A stretch of 64,000 nucleotides of DNA, taken from the NCBI RefSeq assembly GCF_032062135.1, contig NC_092861.1, forward strand, positions 140,099,288-140,163,287, written 5' to 3'. A program made the position numbers and the translations under genes. The notes under the pieces were generated by a model. The model worked only from the letters and a program-made list of their open reading frames with translations. It searched no databases and was not told where the DNA came from. The first letter of the stretch is position 1. Each line of letters starts with the position of its first letter. This document shows, one piece after another, positions 26,395 through 39,334 of the stretch. Source of the stretch: Pyxicephalus adspersus. Lineage: Eukaryota > Chordata > Amphibia > Anura > Pyxicephalidae.

Positions 26395-27165
26395 GGTCTG
26401 TGGTATGGAAGGCTCTTTGCCTACATACTGTGTTCCCCTGGTATTGGTGGGTACTTTGCTTAAACACTATTTGCCCCTGGTAGGGGCTTGTCCTTTGTCT
26501 ACATTCTGTATGCCCCTGGTAGGTGTGGACCGTTTGCCTACGTACTATGTTCTTCTGGTAGGAGTCGATGCTTTGCCAACATACTATGTAGATAGAGGAG
26601 AACCAGTTGCCTATATACTATGTACTTCTGGTAGGGATGGGTACTTTGCCTCCTCGTGCCCTTCGATGGGGAGTATGCTTTGCCCATATAATATGTGCCT
26701 CTGCTGGTAGTATGTCCTTCGACTTTTTACTATGTGCTGCTGGTAGGGGTGTTTTTTTTTTTGCATAAATATTATGTCCCTCTGGTAGGAGTATGTCCTT
26801 CACCTATATAATATGTGACTATGGCAGAGATGTATCCTTTGCCCACATGTTATGTACCACTGTTAGTGGTATGTGTCTGACCTATATATAATGTGCCCCT
26901 TGCAGGGGTACATCCTTTGCCCACATATTTATGCCTCTGCTAGGGGTATGTCCTTCACCTATATACTACGTGCCTATGGCGGGGGTGTATCCTTTGCCCA
27001 CATATTATGTGTCTCTGCTAGGGGTATACCCTTTGCCTACATACTATGTGCCCCTTCTAGGAGTGTGTCTATTGCCTACATATTTTTTGCCCCTGGTAAG
27101 GTTGGGCCTTTACATACTATGTGCACCTGGTAGGGATGTCATCTGTCTACAAACATAGTCCAGTT
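26395..27165. repeat. Minisatellite with 39-bp period (about 19 units)
   Basis: A tandem array of a degenerate unit around CTTTGCCTACATACTATGTG followed by CCCCTGGTAGGGGTGTGTC. Most units are 36-40 bp, the commonest length being 39, a multiple of three. Two plus-strand frames therefore stay open over long parts and read 13-residue repeats (for example LPTYYVPLVGV or SFAYILCAP). The array sits in PKDCC intron 1 on the antisense side. I read it as a non-coding VNTR. Confidence 0.85.
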
Positions 27166-27599
27166 TGCTGGTTTGTATTTTTATGGTATTCATTTTTATG
27201 AAGTTTCCCTGTAATGGTTGTCTATATGCCACACAGTGCATTTAATAATGATAAAGAATCAGCAGTAGCGATCATTTTGCAGAGACTGAACTGACGTGAG
27301 AAACCCAATAATGAGGAGTTATACAAGGAGCACAATGCAATTATGTTGCGATCCAATATGGCTGCCACGTATGCACATATATACAAAAGCTTTACATAGT
27401 TTATATATAAAAAAAAATAGGACCATAGACATTGGCTGAATGTAGGTAAAACCATACCCCAAGGTTTCTACAAAGATTCTCTTCAACAGAATGGCATACC
27501 TGTTTGCTAAAAGTGGATTTGAAAGAATATAAAAATGTTGGTTCCCCTCTGGGTACTCTTTGTGCATTGCACTTTTCTAAGGCTACTGTAGACATGTAA

Positions 27600-27735
27600 G
27601 CGCTCCTGGACAGGGTCCTCTCCTCCTCCTGTGTCATTGTTTGTATCTGTCTGTCACCTGCAACCAATTTTTAATGTACAGGGCTGCCTTATATGTTGGC
27701 ACTGTATAAATCCTGTTTAATACTAATGATAATGA
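27600..27735 (+). mobile_element. SINE-like tail, second family
   Basis: GGACAGGGTCCTCTCCTCCT, TGTATCTGTCTGTCACCTGC and TTATATGTTGGCACTGTATA in the order also seen (often inverted) at 49308, 61000 and 63410. Confidence 0.6.
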
Positions 27736-29194
27736 TAAAAAGGCTACTGTAGACATATGCACCATGTTAAAGATCATTCCACAAACAATCAGGATTTTCT
27801 TCATAAGTACAACAACCGAAAATTTAAGTAAATATTGCATTCTCCTTCAGGCGCCCCTTTCATGTCTACAAGTAGCAATAGTTGACACAATATCAAACGT
27901 TTAATCCCTATACACCACTTGATATAAAATCTGTTCTAAAATTAGTTGGCGGCTTTTTTGACTCTATCTAAATAAAGAATTTAAAATTAATTGGAACGCT
28001 GCCAACCACTAACATTGTACTGCTGCTTGATCAATGGTCTTTCCTAATAAATGTTAGATTATACATTTGGTTTTCAAAATTAATTGGGAAAGGCCTCTCT
28101 TTATTGTTTTTATTACATTGGACGTCTAACCTATTAACAAAGATGCCTAGTGTTAAATACTGCTATTACAAGAATGGTATTACAGCAAGGTACAGAGCAC
28201 ATTAGGAGATCTTTGCACATTCTGTAACATCACTATGTACCCACTCAATAAACTCAAGGGAATGGGTCTTTTTTATATACGCGGTCCGTTTCATAGATTA
28301 CACTACATCCATAAAAAATGCATCTCCGGCATACAGAATCTTTCCACATATGACATGATTACATAGAATATATATTTATATATCTAATTTATAGCTCCTA
28401 CAACATGACCAGAGTCATTTTCCGACTTTTCCAAAGCAAACAGACTTGTCCCTGGCAACGCTGCTTTGGAAATGCAGTCAATATTTCACGCACGATTGTT
28501 ACGTTAGTTAAGGGACATTTTGAATTTTAAAGGCAACTTTCCAAAAAAGTATTAACTCGCAAAGTGAATAATACAGATATAGAAGATAAGCAGTGAATCT
28601 GGCACAAAGATAATAGGAATAAGCGGTAGAAACTCTGATAATAATGTTTTAATAATACGAAGACAGAGGGCAGACTGACAACCTCTGAAAGGTCGAACGC
28701 TGGAAATGTTGTAACGAATCAGTATTAAAATCATATAAAGCATCACATGTCAAGCTTTGATCTTTAGAAGGTCAGCAATGCTTCTGATCTTTGTCTGTGA
28801 CAACTGAATTACGTTTGTTGTGGTTAATGCTAAATTAAGGAAACCACAGAACATATAGGCTAATCTAAACTACTGTACACTATCAGGACAATGCAACCCT
28901 GCTAGGTATAGATTAGGGAGAATGACTGTATCATCGCAGGGCATGAAGAGTTGTATCTAAAGTATACATGCTGCAGAAAAAATATATATAAGAATGAAAA
29001 CTTAAAGCAGAAAGTAAATTTAATCCATGGGTCTGTTGACACTGGTTTGGCCCTAGTGAGTTTACAGTTGTTGAAGAACTAGTAGTCTATGCATGCCATG
29101 CCATGCTCATTCAGTATTTAACTATTAGGGGTACAGACCTGAGGGTAAGTTTGAGTATTTATTATGGGGTAATAATGAATCTTGATGATTTTCT

Positions 29195-29369
29195 GCTGGA
29201 TCTGTGATTTCTGGGTCTCAGCAGAATGGTTATGTAGAGATGGATGGCTGATTTGCCATGTGGTCAATGATCCTGGGCACGTAACGCTTAAAATTGGCGG
29301 CTGCATGGCAAATCGGTTGTCTGCCCAAACATAAAGCAGCTCTGATGAGACCCAGAACATTATTACAGG
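29195..29369. repeat. Imperfect inverted repeat (possible MITE)
   Basis: The left arm carries TTTCTGGGTCTCAGCAGA and GCTGATTTGCCATG; the right arm carries CATGGCAAATCGG and CTGATGAGACCCAGAA. The arms face each other around a roughly 45-bp centre. Confidence 0.5.
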
Positions 29370-30599
29370 CTTTTTTTGGGCTTTCTCAAATGCTTGGAAG
29401 CTGCTATAAGAACGTTTTTTGGACATAATGGGACACAAAAACATTGATATATTCTCCCAAATACTTTCAGAATGTAATTTCTATTCAATGCATGGATAAA
29501 ACACAGCAGGAACCTGAAGCTGCATGGAGCACAAATGCAACTGCGGAGCAAGTGCAACAAAACTGCAAAGAAACCACACCGCCTAGAAAGCGCCTGTGAA
29601 AATAGTTTTTTTTTACCCGCTCACATGTGTTTTAGCGATATTCTGGGATCTTGGTGGTGATTTCACATTTAGGAAGCAGTAAACCACTGTAATGGTATTT
29701 CTTCAACAAGCTGAGCATAGTGTCCCTATCAGGCATGGAATTTTTTGACCTATAACCTTTTGTTCCACCAGTGCCATAATCAATCTGCAGTTCATGTAAC
29801 AGTGTATGTAATACATGCATCTGTATGGGTAAGTTAGGGATGTTACAGATATGTCCTACGTTGGGTCTATGAGTATGGAAATAACTTTGATCGAGGTTAG
29901 ATTGTAAGCTTTTTGGTAAAGAATTTGCATTCATGTGCAGTGGGAGAAAAATGAACCTATGTTATACTATAGAATCAGTCCGCCACCATTCCGAGAATCA
30001 GGAAAGACATTTTATACCCGATAGAAAATATCTGTCACATCTCTCAATTAGCAGATACCAAAGTAATCCCACTTTAGCTCTACATGCAATAGCTTTTGTA
30101 TCGCTTCTGTAAATTAATGAAACGGTTACTGTAAATATTAGAAACAAGGAAAATATGCGCTCGAAGAGTCGTTGATTCTCTTTGTGCCTTAAGGTTTTAT
30201 GTATATATGAGATAAATGTGTTGAGATAATCAAATACTAAAAAACAATATAATAAAAATATATTTTGATCCTTGCAAATTCTGCAAAGGATTTTCCTAAT
30301 GACTGGCACCCAAAGGGTCCATATGGACAGGGTCAGAGGGTAATTGAACTTTTAGCTAATAAAAGTTCTCACACATTGTACATTGCTCATAATTTAAACA
30401 CATTTATAAGCTTCCAGTGGCAGCACCGATCAATAGACATGGTTTTGATAAACTGCAGATTATAGGACAGCGGGCACCCCGGTGCCACAAAAGTCCACCA
30501 CAATTGAATACGTTTTGTAAGGGTCGCTCTCGAATTTCTGATCTTATGATTGAAAATAGAACACAGGTGAGGGTCGCTCATAAAATAAAAAAGTGTGAC

Positions 30600-31150
30600 G
30601 CAATTAAAACATTGTCAGGTTTCTGAATTAACAATGTCACACTTGTTCTCGGCAGCGGAGAATGTTCCGCACAATATTTTGATAATTATCAATAGTGGTA
30701 AAGATTGTATACCGGATTCGCCTTGTCCCTGGCACACAGATAGCCTTGTTTTACTCTTGAAAGGCTGCGTTTGATTTACACTTCTCTAGCTTCAACTAAA
30801 TGAGCTTAGGCACTGACTTCTCATTGCCTGGAACCAGGCTCTGCCAATGCTGGAGCTCGGCGGGGAAATGTCCCCCTCTTTTTAAAAAAAAAAAAGTCTG
30901 GGGATTGTCTTTCTAGAGGGAGTTTTAAAACTAATTCATTCATAAAGAAACGTGCAACCATTTATACGGAGAGTAAATAAACACGGCGGGGGCAGGCCGT
31001 GCGAAAGTCTCAGGCTTTTCCTTACTTGGCAGCACAGCACCGAGATATTACATTGCCTTAATTGACTCTGAAGGTGATATTTTAACTTCAACATTCAGAC
31101 TAAATGGGGGAAGTGCATTGTTGTTGCTGTGTGTTTGGAGTTCTAATGGG
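30600..31150. promoter_or_regulatory. Candidate regulatory block in intron 1
   Basis: Unique, repeat-free sequence 1.2-1.7 kb inside intron 1 from exon 1, with locally higher G+C (CTCGGCGGGGAAATGTCCCC near 30850; AACACGGCGGGGGCAGGCCG near 30980) and homeodomain-type TAATT/ATTA words. Suggestive only; conservation could not be tested. Confidence 0.25.
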
Positions 31151-32012
31151 TGAACGTACATAGACAGATCTGAGTTTGACAACAAGGATGCTTAAAGTGT
31201 GCTGCCAATGTAGCTCACCCAATCACCAACGCACAAATGTGGCACTCAAGTGGTGCACAGACCATTTCCCTTTCCATGGTGAGCAGTATAGAGTGGCTTT
31301 AAAGATTTAAACTGTAAACACGACAAGCAATTTTACAGTCAGAAGTGTTCTGTAGTTAATTCCTATTGATTTAATTATCCTAGGTGATGTCCAATTTGCT
31401 ACTTGTAAAATTGTAGGCTATCATAGCCATTGCAATAAAAAAAATTCACAGAATTTATTTAAAGGGGGTTATTTATTACAAATATAAATACATTTTTGAT
31501 CTAACATGTTTTTTGTTCTATCTTACCAAATGAGCAGTTACCAGCATGGTGGAACGTTACTATTTTATTATTGTTTTTTCTTGAATGGGAATGATAAACA
31601 AACATTTTCCCAATGTTATCTATGTGCAATTCGAGTACACATTGCCGCATAGCTGTGTGCACTAAAATCCCCTGTCAAGTTGGGGTTATATTTCTTTTTT
31701 TATGTTTTTTATGTTTTTTTTATCCTCACGCAAGACATGAAGTAAACAGTCCTGCTTGAAATTTATTCTGTATACTAAATCACCCCTAAAATCTGTTTCA
31801 CATCTTGAGCACAAAGTTCATCTGGAGTATGCAATTCACATGTAAAGCTATAAAAAGGACTATAAGATATGTATCATTGCAGCAACCTCTGGAGTCCTGG
31901 GATGCACCAAGAAATATTAAGGATTTGGAATGGAAGAGGGGCTTTTCTGCTGATTTCAGTGTCATAACTGTTCCTGATATACAAGCTCTATTGCCGTATG
32001 TGCCAGACATGT

Positions 32013-32042
32013 AAATAAATATATATATATATATATATATAC
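32013..32042. repeat. (TA)n microsatellite
   Basis: TA run about 270 bp inside intron 1 from the exon 1 donor. Confidence 0.9.
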
Positions 32043-32307
32043 TATTTTAAATCATTCAATTGACCTTTTCCCACTGTTCTGCATTTCATACTGAGTCTTA
32101 GCTATAAAGTTGGAATGCAAAGAATCTATTCAAGTCTCCTAAAAATACAATATAAAATTGTAACCAGTTCTCAAGAGATGCAACACTTTTAGGATTTTCT
32201 AGGAGCGATAAAATACATTTGACCTGAACATCAAAAACAATACAAAGTTTCAATCAACCTGGCCCAAACAAGAAGAATTCTGGATATTGAGGGATTGTGA
32301 TGCTTAC

Positions 32308-32955
32308 CTGGAGGATGTTTGGATGTTGAAGTCTCTGTAGCAGGATCATTTCTTTGACAATCTTGAATGAAGCCAGCCTATAGCAGTCCTCCAAGGTTTG
32401 GTATCGTTTTAGGCAATTTTGGATGTCGTGACCTCCAAAATCAACTGATTTGAGGGCCACAGACAGGGTGTCATTCAAGATCAATTTGTATACAGCTTTG
32501 GTGTAACCAGAACCCAAATAATGCACGTTGGTCCCTTTGCTAATGTCCTGGCAACCTAGTAAAGGTGGCTGCAAAGACAGATCTATTTTTGGAGACAGAA
32601 CGTCCTGATCGGAGATGGACCCCTTTGGGCTTTCCCATTTCTGGTTGTGTTCTGTGGATTGTTGGGCTAGGTCCATGAGCCTCCTCTCCAGAGGTCTCAG
32701 CAGCCTCTCTGTAGCTGATACTGGAGCTTGATGCTCCCTATAGCGGACAACCTCCTGGTACCTCTCCTGGAGCTGCTTGAGTAGATCCAAAGAACCCCCT
32801 TGGCCTTGCCATGATGCGCCTATTGGTACCGTGTTTTCCCTATCCTGTATCTGCTGGATATGGTCAAACCCAGGCACACACAGTAAATTCAATACAGTAC
32901 CAAGGAAAAAGGACAAGCAAAATCCAGCGACCACTGCGATTTTCCTGCGCCTCAT
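32308..32955 (-). CDS. PKDCC: PKDCC (VLK) coding exon 1: N-terminus and start of kinase domain
   Basis: First coding exon of the secretory-pathway tyrosine kinase PKDCC/VLK, which phosphorylates extracellular and luminal proteins and is needed for skeletal and lung development in other vertebrates (family knowledge). The exon gives 216 codons. The start ATG at 32955-32953 was chosen because MRRRK followed by AVVAGFC matches the known family N-terminus and has A at -3. Residues 6-27 form a hydrophobic signal or signal-anchor segment. Residues 58-95 are charged and helical. The kinase domain begins near residue 134: the glycine loop is at 148-153 (GSGYTK), the ATP-binding lysine of ALK is K169, and the helix-C-like segment KEMILLQRLQHPN is at 201-213. 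A sequon NDT lies at 161. The exon ends CAG|GTAAG, phase 0. The reading frame stays open 60 codons upstream, with one in-frame ATG at 33075 in a weak context. Xenopus carries two pkdcc paralogues as I recall, so orthology to one copy is not settled. Confidence 0.96.
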
Positions 32956-33400
32956 TCTCAGGTTTTGTCCGGTTGTCCAGCCGCTGGATCTTGCGTTCGG
33001 TTGCAAAGGTGAGATCTGCAGAAGACTTTTTTCACATTGTATCCCTAATTCCTGGCACTGCCGGACACCCCCCATATAAAAAAAGCTATGCTGACCCTTT
33101 GCCTCTGCACTTTTAAAGGGGACGTACTGTGTCACTTCTGCAAAACCGGTATACGCTCGCTTCTTAGCATCTGCTTGGTCCTGTTGCTCCGTTGCAGCAG
33201 CAGTTGGGTGCTTTCACCTCTCTGCAGCCTTTTCTCACTGTAGATGTTGGCTGCAGGACTGTCAGAGCAGGAATGAGGGAAGGGGGAGGCGTGTTTTGAG
33301 ATGGTTCTCTTTAAGCCCAGCCTCTTGCTGAGTGACAGCATCAGTCATTCATAGTGGGATACAACACTTCCCCTTCTGCAATAGGCGTGCATTTCACATT
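32956..33400 (-). promoter_or_regulatory. PKDCC: PKDCC 5' UTR and proximal promoter region
   Basis: Sequence immediately upstream of the PKDCC start codon. It is clearly richer in G+C than the flanks and free of the dispersed repeats seen elsewhere. On the minus strand it contains a GC-box-like CACGCCTCCCCC near 33280-33295 and a T-rich TTTTTTTATATGG block near 33075-33090. The transcription start cannot be fixed from sequence alone. The 40 codons between the upstream in-frame ATG (33075) and the family start (32955) lack similarity to PKDCC that I recognise, so I treat them as 5' UTR. Confidence 0.5.
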
Positions 33401-36089
33401 GGGGGCATGTGGCTCCATGCATCTTCTGGCTCTCCAGATCTGTGAAGTTAAGGATGAGCTGAGAATGGGCTACTTGCTTTCCCTCTTCAAGCACACTGGA
33501 GACTGAGGACTAGATGTAAACACAGCATAATCATTCTGAGATCAGCGGCTGCCCCCAGCAGTTTAACTCCTAGTAAAGCAGTCTCTGCATAAGGCACAAA
33601 TCAGGGGGTTTGAATGTGGCCGCCTGCGATAATGCATTGTGCACAGCACCCTGCAAAATGATATTAATAATTATAACAATCCGATAATTCCCGTATTTCA
33701 ATAATACAGTAATTTCCGTCTGCACACAATCAGTTCACACTACAAGTGAAAATGCACAAGGAATTACAACACTTTCTTTATTTCATTTCATTGCATTTTA
33801 ATTTATTTTTATTTTTTTTTGTATTTTTTACTTTTGAATTTTCAGTGAATTTTTTCTCGTTTTCAAAACAAATTTTAAGTAAAAAATAGTCTCCATATAA
33901 TGCCCAGGAATACATCCGGCTGTGATTTTAAAAAAGGCACCACATAACTTGGACTGAATTACTTGGACAGTATACTTTTTTATGGGAAATCAATCTTTCA
34001 GATTGCAGAACATTGGTCGTTAAGATCTGTAATAAAACACCCATAGTGGGGACTCTTAATTTTTTCTGTGCCAAAATGGGCAAAATATAATACTTCTGCA
34101 TTGGCTGAGCAGAGATAATGCAGCAAAACCTTCTTCTAAAGTTTTATATTTATTTCAAAGGTATTTAGGATCTGCATGATATAACAAAACATACTATTGT
34201 ACATTTATATTTAGATAGATATGTGCAATGGGCCATGGTTGTTTATCACATAAGCAGGACATTCATAGTGCTGCACGGATATTGTACTATACAGCTCCGC
34301 AGCAAAAGCCATTCCCATTGCTTAGGCTGACCACAGATATTGCAATTGATTGAGACTTTTTAGTTTTTTAGGCATGCCAATAAACGATGGTGAATTCAAA
34401 GGACTTTATACGGAGATTGCACAGTTAAATTGTAAAGTGTTAGGACTATTAGAAAACAAATCTCTCAAGAACATCAGATGCTGATTGAGAGATCCCACCA
34501 TTGAACATTGTGCTTTGGATTGGCAGATATATTGTGCTCACAACAACCATGTGTACAAGTTTATGCACTGAACAAACACCACTCATAACTGCCTTACATT
34601 GGAAAGCAATGGTGGATTGGCATGGACAATCAATTTTTCCCCAGAACCATCTGCTCATGTTTTGTCTAAAGTGGCTGCAGAGTTTCCCAAAAACAATGTC
34701 TAATCCAGATTGGGCTACAATCATTTTATATTTATGGGTACCTTAACCCTATAAGTTTCAAATTTTCTCAATAGGGATGCTGACTGCACTGTCTAATTTA
34801 CTGATAGTTCACTGTTGTCACCATCATGAACCCCTCCATACGGCTATTGCTGGAGTGCATGTAGACATGTTGTAGCTGCAAATAGGCTGTGGGATATTAG
34901 CACTAAAATGCCACAAAGCAGGCAAAAAAGTGAAAAGACTAATTTCAACATAAACAAATGACAGATACAAAGTTACTCAGCCCACACCATTCTTTGCCGC
35001 TGTTTTTAAATCCCCCAGCAAACACAAAGCACTTGAAAAATCCAGTGAAACTCTTTTGTTCCATGCTTACTGTACATATTCAGCCTTTTTGTCCATGACA
35101 CATAATAGGTCCCTACTCAAATTTATATTTAGCATAAAATGGTGAAAATAATTTGTGTTAATTGCACCGTCCAATAAATAATTAGGTAAATAAACAAATC
35201 TGATCATATGTACTGCCCCCACCCCAAGAAATAAATACAGTTCATGTGTATATTTAGGAATGTGCAGCTTTTTCTATTTGTCTAGCTGTTGAATAAACAC
35301 AGTGGGCACAGTGGTGAATGTTTAGACAAGATTATCCCACCTTTGGGGAGGCGGGGAATGATTATCTGATGCCATTAAACTGGTAATGTATTCAAAGGTT
35401 TATCTCTTTTCAGAATGTCCTGATAAACAAACTCACACAATGGTAGGACTCCCAGACTATGAGGGATGCACAGAGGTGTTGGAGAATGCAAATGGTGGCC
35501 AATAGGTTTGAAACTTGATTTGTTGAAAAATGTGACCAAATGGTCAAAAATGTAATTTGACTTTCACCAATTTGAATTTTTTCATTTAGAACAACACTAC
35601 ACAAATACACAATACACATACAAAATTACACATTGCAACTGATCTATCCTCAGTAGAACTAAAAGTAGAATTAGAGCAGGACGACTCAAAGCAATGTCTA
35701 TCTTCATCCAGTAGCACTATGCTAGAATTTCAGGTAGAAACTACAGATGTTTCTATGCAAAATTAAAATTGCATCAAATTCACTGAAAATTCAGAATTCC
35801 AATTTCAGACTTGAAGTCCATCTAAATAGGTGAAATTTGACTCTAATTTAAACTAGATCAAATTTCTAAACTCATACCTAGAGGCCAAACATATATCAAT
35901 ATGAACATACAATTGTTCAATCAAATAAAATGATCTAAATGAATAAAAAAAAAACAACCCAAGGATCTAAAATCACAATTTGCCTTTAAGTCTGCATATT
36001 TGGCCGCAGGTTAACTTACTCGGGCTTTTGTTAATCATATGAAAAAGTATTATAAATGCGGTCAGTTGATTAATGATGATCAGTTTGTT

Positions 36090-36358
36090 CTTGTTACACT
36101 GTTAAGGCATCATAGGCTGGTTGTATATACCTTTGAATTGGAGTTTTCTTGTATATGCTGAAGCTGTAGCAAATTTTCCCATTTTTAATCATACAACCAT
36201 CATACCACCATATCATCTTTAGGCCATCAGTTTGACCCATTGTTGAATGAGTTGCCCAAATCTTTTGCTGGGTTGGAAGAAAATGGACTCATTTATGATT
36301 GGCCCACTTGTTACACTGTAAAGGCATCGTTGGCTGGTTGTATATAACTTTGAATTGG
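36090..36358. repeat. Direct repeat pair, 217-bp spacing
   Basis: CTTGTTACACTG, AAGGCATC, GGCTGGTTGTATATA and CTTTGAATTGG occur in this order at 36090-36143 and 36307-36358. Partial old tandem duplication. Confidence 0.7.
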
Positions 36359-37335
36359 TGTAACATAGATTATATGGGATAGATGACCTGAACCTGGGAA
36401 CACTGCAAATTTGCACATTTGAATTCTGATATGACTCATAAATTTGAGTTTCTCTTCCCACAATGCAACATACAAGATCACTGCACCATAGAAAATTACA
36501 CAGCTGAACTATAGGTTGACAAGAGGGCAAGACTTATTGTCATAGAAGTTGAATAAACTGGAATTGTGATCACGGGTTTTGTGGGCAGCAATGGGCAGGG
36601 GTCCTGTAGCACCTGGGATTTAAATTATGCTAAAACACAGATATATAAATCCAGAAGAAGGGTCCATTCACACATTAGTATGTGTGTTAAGGAGTTCATT
36701 TTAGTTTTATGTTGACATGTTTTACAGCATTTTAGTAACTTTAAATTAGTAATTCGCCTCAATGCTCAAAAAAAGTATATTGTTAACCATTTAATATATT
36801 TTATATTTTGTTGCAATTTAGGTACAATTTGCCGTTAACCAGATGGTAAAAGAACAAAGATACACAGAAAATGCAATGGTAATGCATGCTTTAATGTTGT
36901 GGTGTCTGCCCCATAAAAATATATAAATGGGCAAGAATAGGAAATGGATTAAAAAACAATAAATCTTCAAGTAGCTTATCCTGTTATTGATTTTTCTGTA
37001 GCAGCTATTCAGCTATGGCTGGCGTTCTTACTCTTTGTCAGAGGAGACACTCATTAAAGGACACCTATCATTGAGTGAAGTTTGCGGTTCGTCACTGCTG
37101 ACCTTCTGAAATGCTACTTGCTGCAGATACCATGGCTACAATGCTTTATGGATCACTGACCCAGAATAAGCATCTAGTCAAAATGCACGATAGCCAGAGG
37201 ACCTCCTTGACAGATAGGCGACTAGGAAAAGTGTGCAGTGAAAACTCAAGAATTTTGCTTTTGATGGGTTTCCTTTAGGCACTTACAATTAAAATGAATT
37301 AAGTCTTTAAAATAGCATATATTCTTTAATAAGAT

Positions 37336-37386
37336 ATATAAATATATATATATAAAAGTGTAAAGTGTAATATATATATATATATT
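37336..37386. repeat. TA-rich microsatellite
   Basis: Two TA runs divided by an AAAGTGTAAAGTGTAA spacer. Confidence 0.85.
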
Positions 37387-38515
37387 TGTAAAAACTGTAT
37401 AGAAAATGGAACAAAAATGAAACAATATAAATGTCCAATATAATGATTATTCCCATTGTGATAAACACCTAAAAACTTTTTTAATGGCCAGTTTTCTGCT
37501 ACAAAGAAAGACAAAAAAAAGTGTTGGATGTTGTGAAGAAATAATCAGGCTGAAATGTCTGGAAGGATAAATCTGTCTTCTTTAGACTAAATCTACAACT
37601 CATGGACTCAACATGGGGCAACACTTGCCCTGCTGGAGACATAGATGGCAGGGGTGAGTGCTAATGACATTGTTATCCATCAAGGCCCTATTATGCTGCT
37701 GTTAGCAACTAATTAAGAGACACAATAGCAGCCAAGAGTTCTCAAAGAAAAGAGCATCAACACGAGAAAGCCATAAAAAGTTTTAAGGGAATTCCAGGCT
37801 GAAAAGAGGGGAAAAAAGTTCATTGTGGTGAATAGATAGTGGCAGTGTCCATTGGCCTTTAAAAAATACACAAGACACATAGGACTTTATGAGGAAGCAG
37901 TGGAGGGGGACAGTCACCTCTATTAGGACACAAAATAACTTCATCAGGGTCGCTTATACTCACATCAACTAGTATTATTCAAAAGCTAATAAAACTTTCC
38001 CTGGGGCTGTTTTACGCAAATGAGGACCATTAAATAGGATTAAATCTTTGAGGTGAGAATACACATTGAGTAACAGTTATTAAAGGGAACAATATACAAA
38101 ATAAGAATTGTGAGGGCAGCTGGTGTTGCAGAGTTGGTTACATAGGTGGATGTGACTGAAGCCATGCGTTAGAGATTGTGCTGAATTCATCCTTGAACTG
38201 TACAAAATGGTGATATGGGGCATCATACCTTAACTATTTGGAGTAGGACCTGGGCTGCACCAGTTTTGTAGGCTCATAGCTGGACTAATTCATTTATTTC
38301 ATGATGGCCATTTTGGTAGACACCCTATCATACAATTTGGCCTTCCCTGTGTCCATGGGATGGGTTAATCATGCAAATCCCATTAGATACAAATCCCTCT
38401 TTAGATACGTTTATCTGATCTCTTAGATACTTTTTCTAGCTTAAAGGTCAACTTGAACATCAACTGATGTTTTAGCTTTTAGTGGGTTGGATGTACTTGT
38501 CCACAGTAGTACTTG

Positions 38516-38690
38516 GCCATAAATCTGTAATAAAGGTATAATTATCCTCCAGTAGTATTACCCAAATATTTGTTGATTCCACATGATGGATAATCTTATG
38601 GAGAAGTGTGGCAAAATTATTTGACATTGTAATGGCCCCACAATTGTGGTGAGATGATCTCACCACATGAGGTCCTAATGAAGATTAAAT
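38516..38690 (+). repeat. Dispersed repeat, copy 1
   Basis: It shares a series of blocks with 41292-41470 in the same order: the CCATAAAT start, TTACCCAA.TATTTGTT, GATGGA/GATTGA, CTTATGGAGA, TTATTTGAC and TTGTAATGGCC. The element type is unknown. Confidence 0.6.
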
Positions 38691-38977
38691 AAATGAAGAC
38701 CAATAAAGGAAGATAGCTTGGGATTCTTCTCTCCAGTATTATGAAATTAGAAATACCAGTGTGGCTGTGGTTTTGGTCATCAAGTAAACATCTGAAAATA
38801 CTATAAATGGTTTATTGTTCAGCTGCTGATTAAAATATATGGTTGGTTTGGGTGGCCATACGCAACATTGATAATTTGCCTAATCATGTGCCCATTGACC
38901 AGTGTATGGTTAGCTGTACATCTGTAGATGTGAAATTACAATTTGATAATATAAAAAATTCATATGTTCAAGCTGAT

Positions 38978-39060
38978 GACCAGGTTTTGCTAGATCACCC
39001 AGGTTCACTGATAAAAGTGTATCTTCTCCAGCCTTGGAGAGCATTATTAATTAGGGCCAA
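38978..39060. mobile_element. Palindromic MITE, family P1, half copy D
   Basis: Only the right arm is present: GCTAGATCACCCAGGTTCAC, then a TCTTCTCCAGCCTTGGAGAG end. The left arm is missing or unrecognisable. Confidence 0.6.
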
Positions 39061-39334
39061 TCTCACTAGAGAGGACCGTGACCCCCCTCACTTTTTGTAC
39101 AGCTTCACTCACCAGAGAACTAGTAAGAGAGATTCTGATAAAATTTGGCAATTGAGCAGGGCCTCGTTGATTAGGAGAGACACTGTACAAACAGGTGAGA
39201 GGTGTCCCTGTCTTCTCTAGGGAGTTGTCACCAGTGACAGATTCACATTTTTGTTTTACTTGCTGGATTGGTTGCATGGACACATATGTCCTAAGATGGC
39301 ATCTCTCATGGGTTAGGTTTAAAGACCACACTCT

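Larger units (their letters stand above)
13278..32307 (-). other. PKDCC intron 1 (about 19 kb)
   Basis: A large first intron bounded by the exon 1 donor and exon 2 acceptor. It holds several MITEs, SINE-like tails, a three-copy tandem repeat, TA microsatellites, a 39-bp minisatellite, an assembly gap and unique stretches (for example 21470-22100, 25680-26240 and 30600-31150) without repeats that I recognise. No coding exon was seen on either strand. Stretches such as 14670-15950, 17570-18770, 18900-21300, 22100-23150, 25020-25680 and 27740-29000 show no identifiable feature. Confidence 0.8.

Noticed and set aside
26393..27158. Repeat-protein-like ORFs with 13-residue periodicity
   Set aside because: They are translations of a 39-bp minisatellite inside an intron, with no start context, domain or codon bias to support coding.
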